Source: DAOQTX01 sp035340715 | Lineage (GTDB): Bacteria > Bacteroidota > Bacteroidia > AKYH767-A > OLB10 | Assembly (NCBI GenBank): GCA_035340715.1 | Contig: DAOQTX010000076.1 | Span: forward strand, 1-7,286 | DNA length: 7,286 bases | Reading direction: 5' to 3' | In this document: in pieces, positions 6,085 to 7,286 of the stretch | Position numbering within the stretch: position 1 is the first letter of the stretch | Layout of the letters: each line of letters opens with the position of its first letter | Translations under genes and position numbers: made by a program | Notes under the pieces: generated by a model | What the model was told of the DNA's origin: nothing | The model's input: the letters and a program-made list of their open reading frames with translations, nothing else | The model's database searches: none

Positions 6085-6318
6085 ATGAAAAAACTTTTTT
6101 GTTTACTTCTGATTTGGGTTATTACCATGATTAGCACTCCGCTTGTTGTAGCACAGTGTTCAATGTGTCGCGCGGTAGCTGAATCAAACGTAGATTCAAA
6201 TAAAAACAATGTAGGGCGCGGATTGAATAATGGAATTTTATATCTGTTGTCGATCCCTTACATTTTAGGAGGAACCGCAGTGGGTATTTGGTATTATCAT
6301 AAAAAGAAACAGGGATAA
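6085..6318 (+). CDS. Small exported CxxC membrane protein, unknown function
   Basis: A 77-residue protein I cannot assign to a named family. It begins with a typical signal peptide (MKK, hydrophobic 4-22), with a likely signal peptidase I site after VVA (21-23). A QCSMC motif follows immediately (Cys25, Cys28), so the CxxC would sit near the N terminus of the mature protein, outside the membrane. A short polar stretch (30-48) leads to one membrane helix (about 50-71) and a basic tail (HKKKQG). VAQC is not a good lipobox, since Gln occupies -1. The topology resembles a small periplasm-facing redox or metal-binding protein. Its position at the end of the oxidase assembly genes suggests a copper, heme or thiol step in oxidase maturation, but that is context inference only. 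ATG 6085 is chosen because it starts the signal peptide. Confidence 0.8.
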   Translation: MKKLFCLLLIWVITMISTPLVVAQCSMCRAVAESNVDSNKNNVGRGLNNGILYLLSIPYILGGTAVGIWYYHKKKQG

Positions 6319-6381
6319 TAGTCCCTTTCAAAACGTTCTCCAAAATTTTAAGTTATTAATCATCCTGCAAATGATTTTAAT

Positions 6382-7286
6382 ATGACACTCTTTAATAAAT
6401 ACAACAAAGAATTTCTTAAAAAGAAACTCCAAGAAGAATCCTTCAATCGCATTACTCTTTCCTTTTATCGCTATGTGCGTATAGACGACCCAAGTACAAT
6501 GCGTGACACCCTTTACAAAGCTTTTGATCAGTTAAAAGTACTAGGTCGAATTTATATCGCAAATGAAGGGATAAATGCACAAGTAACACTTCCTGAAAAA
6601 AATAAAAACGCATTTCAAACTTTGCTTAATACTTTCGATGAATTTAAGAATATGCGCCTCAACACCGCTGTTGAGTTTGACAATCATTCCTTTATAAAAC
6701 TTATCGTTAGGACCAAAAAAATGATCGTAGCTGACTATTTGCCGGAAGGAACATATGATGTAAGTGATGTTGGCCAACATTTAAACGCAGAAGAATTTAA
6801 TGCCGCAATGGAATCCAATTCAGCTATAGTGATCGACATGCGCAATCATTACGAGAGTGAAATTGGTCATTTTACGAAAGCGCTCAAGCCCGATGCCGAT
6901 ACTTTCAGAGATGCTATAATGATGGCAACTGAAATGGTACAAGACAAAAAAGATTCTAAAATTCTTCTCTATTGCACCGGTGGTATCCGTTGCGAAAAAG
7001 CTAGTGCATATTTTAAACACAAAGGATTTAGTGATGTCAATCAACTTCATGGTGGAATAATTACATACGCCAGAGAAATTAAAGAGAAAAACATTACCTC
7101 AAAATTCATAGGAAAAAATTTTGTGTTTGATGAACGAATGGCAGAAAAAATTACGGACGATATAATTAGTCATTGCCATCAATGTGATCAGCCCTGCGAT
7201 CGTCATGTAAATTGCGCAAATGACGATTGTCACTTATTGTTTATTCAATGTGATGAATGTAGAGAAAAGATGAATGGATGTTGTAC
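6382..7286 (+). CDS. trhO: tRNA uridine(34) hydroxylase, rhodanese-domain TrhO (YceA), 3'-truncated
   Basis: Cytoplasmic enzyme of the YceA/TrhO family, which carries out oxygen-dependent 5-hydroxylation of the wobble uridine 34 in some tRNAs. The open frame runs from ATG 6382 to the window end, giving 301 residues and two bases; E. coli TrhO is about 350 residues. Order: an N-terminal acylphosphatase-like domain with YIANEGINAQ (58-67), a rhodanese domain (about 125-235) containing IDMRNHYE (151-158) and the active-site loop YCTGGIRCEK (197-206) with Cys198, then FIGKNFVFDERM (242-253). The C-terminal Cys-rich segment has Cys265, 268, 272, 278, 283, 290, 293, 300 and 301, probably a metal site. 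An in-frame alternative is not needed: the upstream ATG at 6371 stops after four codons. It follows the small CxxC gene by 63 bases, without a clear promoter. Confidence 0.95.
   Translation, partial: MTLFNKYNKEFLKKKLQEESFNRITLSFYRYVRIDDPSTMRDTLYKAFDQLKVLGRIYIANEGINAQVTLPEKNKNAFQTLLNTFDEFKNMRLNTAVEFDNHSFIKLIVRTKKMIVADYLPEGTYDVSDVGQHLNAEEFNAAMESNSAIVIDMRNHYESEIGHFTKALKPDADTFRDAIMMATEMVQDKKDSKILLYCTGGIRCEKASAYFKHKGFSDVNQLHGGIITYAREIKEKNITSKFIGKNFVFDERMAEKITDDIISHCHQCDQPCDRHVNCANDDCHLLFIQCDECREKMNGCC

Noticed and set aside
6085..6170. Lipoprotein assignment for the small CxxC protein
   Set aside because: The residue before the first Cys is Gln, which does not fit a lipobox; a signal peptidase I site after VVA fits better.
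6541..7050. Minus-strand open frames at 6541-6780 and 6820-7050
   Set aside because: They lie inside the well-supported trhO coding sequence on the other strand and have no recognisable content.
1..7286. CRISPR arrays, tRNA or rRNA genes, insertion sequences, integrases
   Set aside because: I saw no repeated spacer pattern, no tRNA-like fold, no transposase or integrase motif and no terminal inverted repeats; genes fill nearly all of the window.

Overview
The window is an AT-rich stretch of chromosome from a member of the Bacteroidota, most likely a flavobacterium-like lineage. Three things point there. Promoters match the Bacteroidota pattern TTTG-N19/21-TAnnTTTG rather than the usual bacterial -35/-10. 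Start codons mostly have A-rich upstream sequence with no Shine-Dalgarno motif. The gene order heme O synthase, two Cox III-type subunits, subunit IV, SCO and DUF420 is one I associate with this phylum from memory. The genus cannot be told from the sequence. All genes are on the + strand.

Layout: (1) 1-669, the 3' two thirds of metF. (2) 752-2143, a membrane sugar-phosphate transferase of the WcaJ type, behind its own TAnnTTTG element. (3) 2215-6318, a tight run of seven genes for terminal oxidase biogenesis and structure: cyoE, two different Cox III-like subunits, a subunit IV-like protein, a SCO copper chaperone interrupted by 10 Ns, a DUF420 (CtaM/YozB-like) membrane protein, and a 77-residue exported CxxC protein of unknown function. 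A clear promoter lies just before cyoE and a second just before the small CxxC gene. (4) 6382-7286, the 5' part of a trhO-type tRNA uridine hydroxylase, cut by the window end.

How the genes work together: CyoE farnesylates heme B to heme O, the precursor of heme A. SCO delivers copper to or reduces the CuA site. DUF420/CtaM proteins are needed for aa3-type oxidase activity in Firmicutes. The Cox III and IV polypeptides are oxidase subunits. The catalytic subunit I and the CuA subunit II are not in the window, so this is an accessory and assembly operon whose core lies elsewhere.

No mobile element, CRISPR, RNA gene or defence system is visible; the region looks like ordinary housekeeping DNA. 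The points most worth a second look are the Cox III paralog lacking the conserved helix glutamate, the uncharacterised CxxC membrane protein with its tandem TTTGCAAA promoter, and the assembly gap that falsely breaks the SCO gene. No intergenic stretch exceeds 300 bases.
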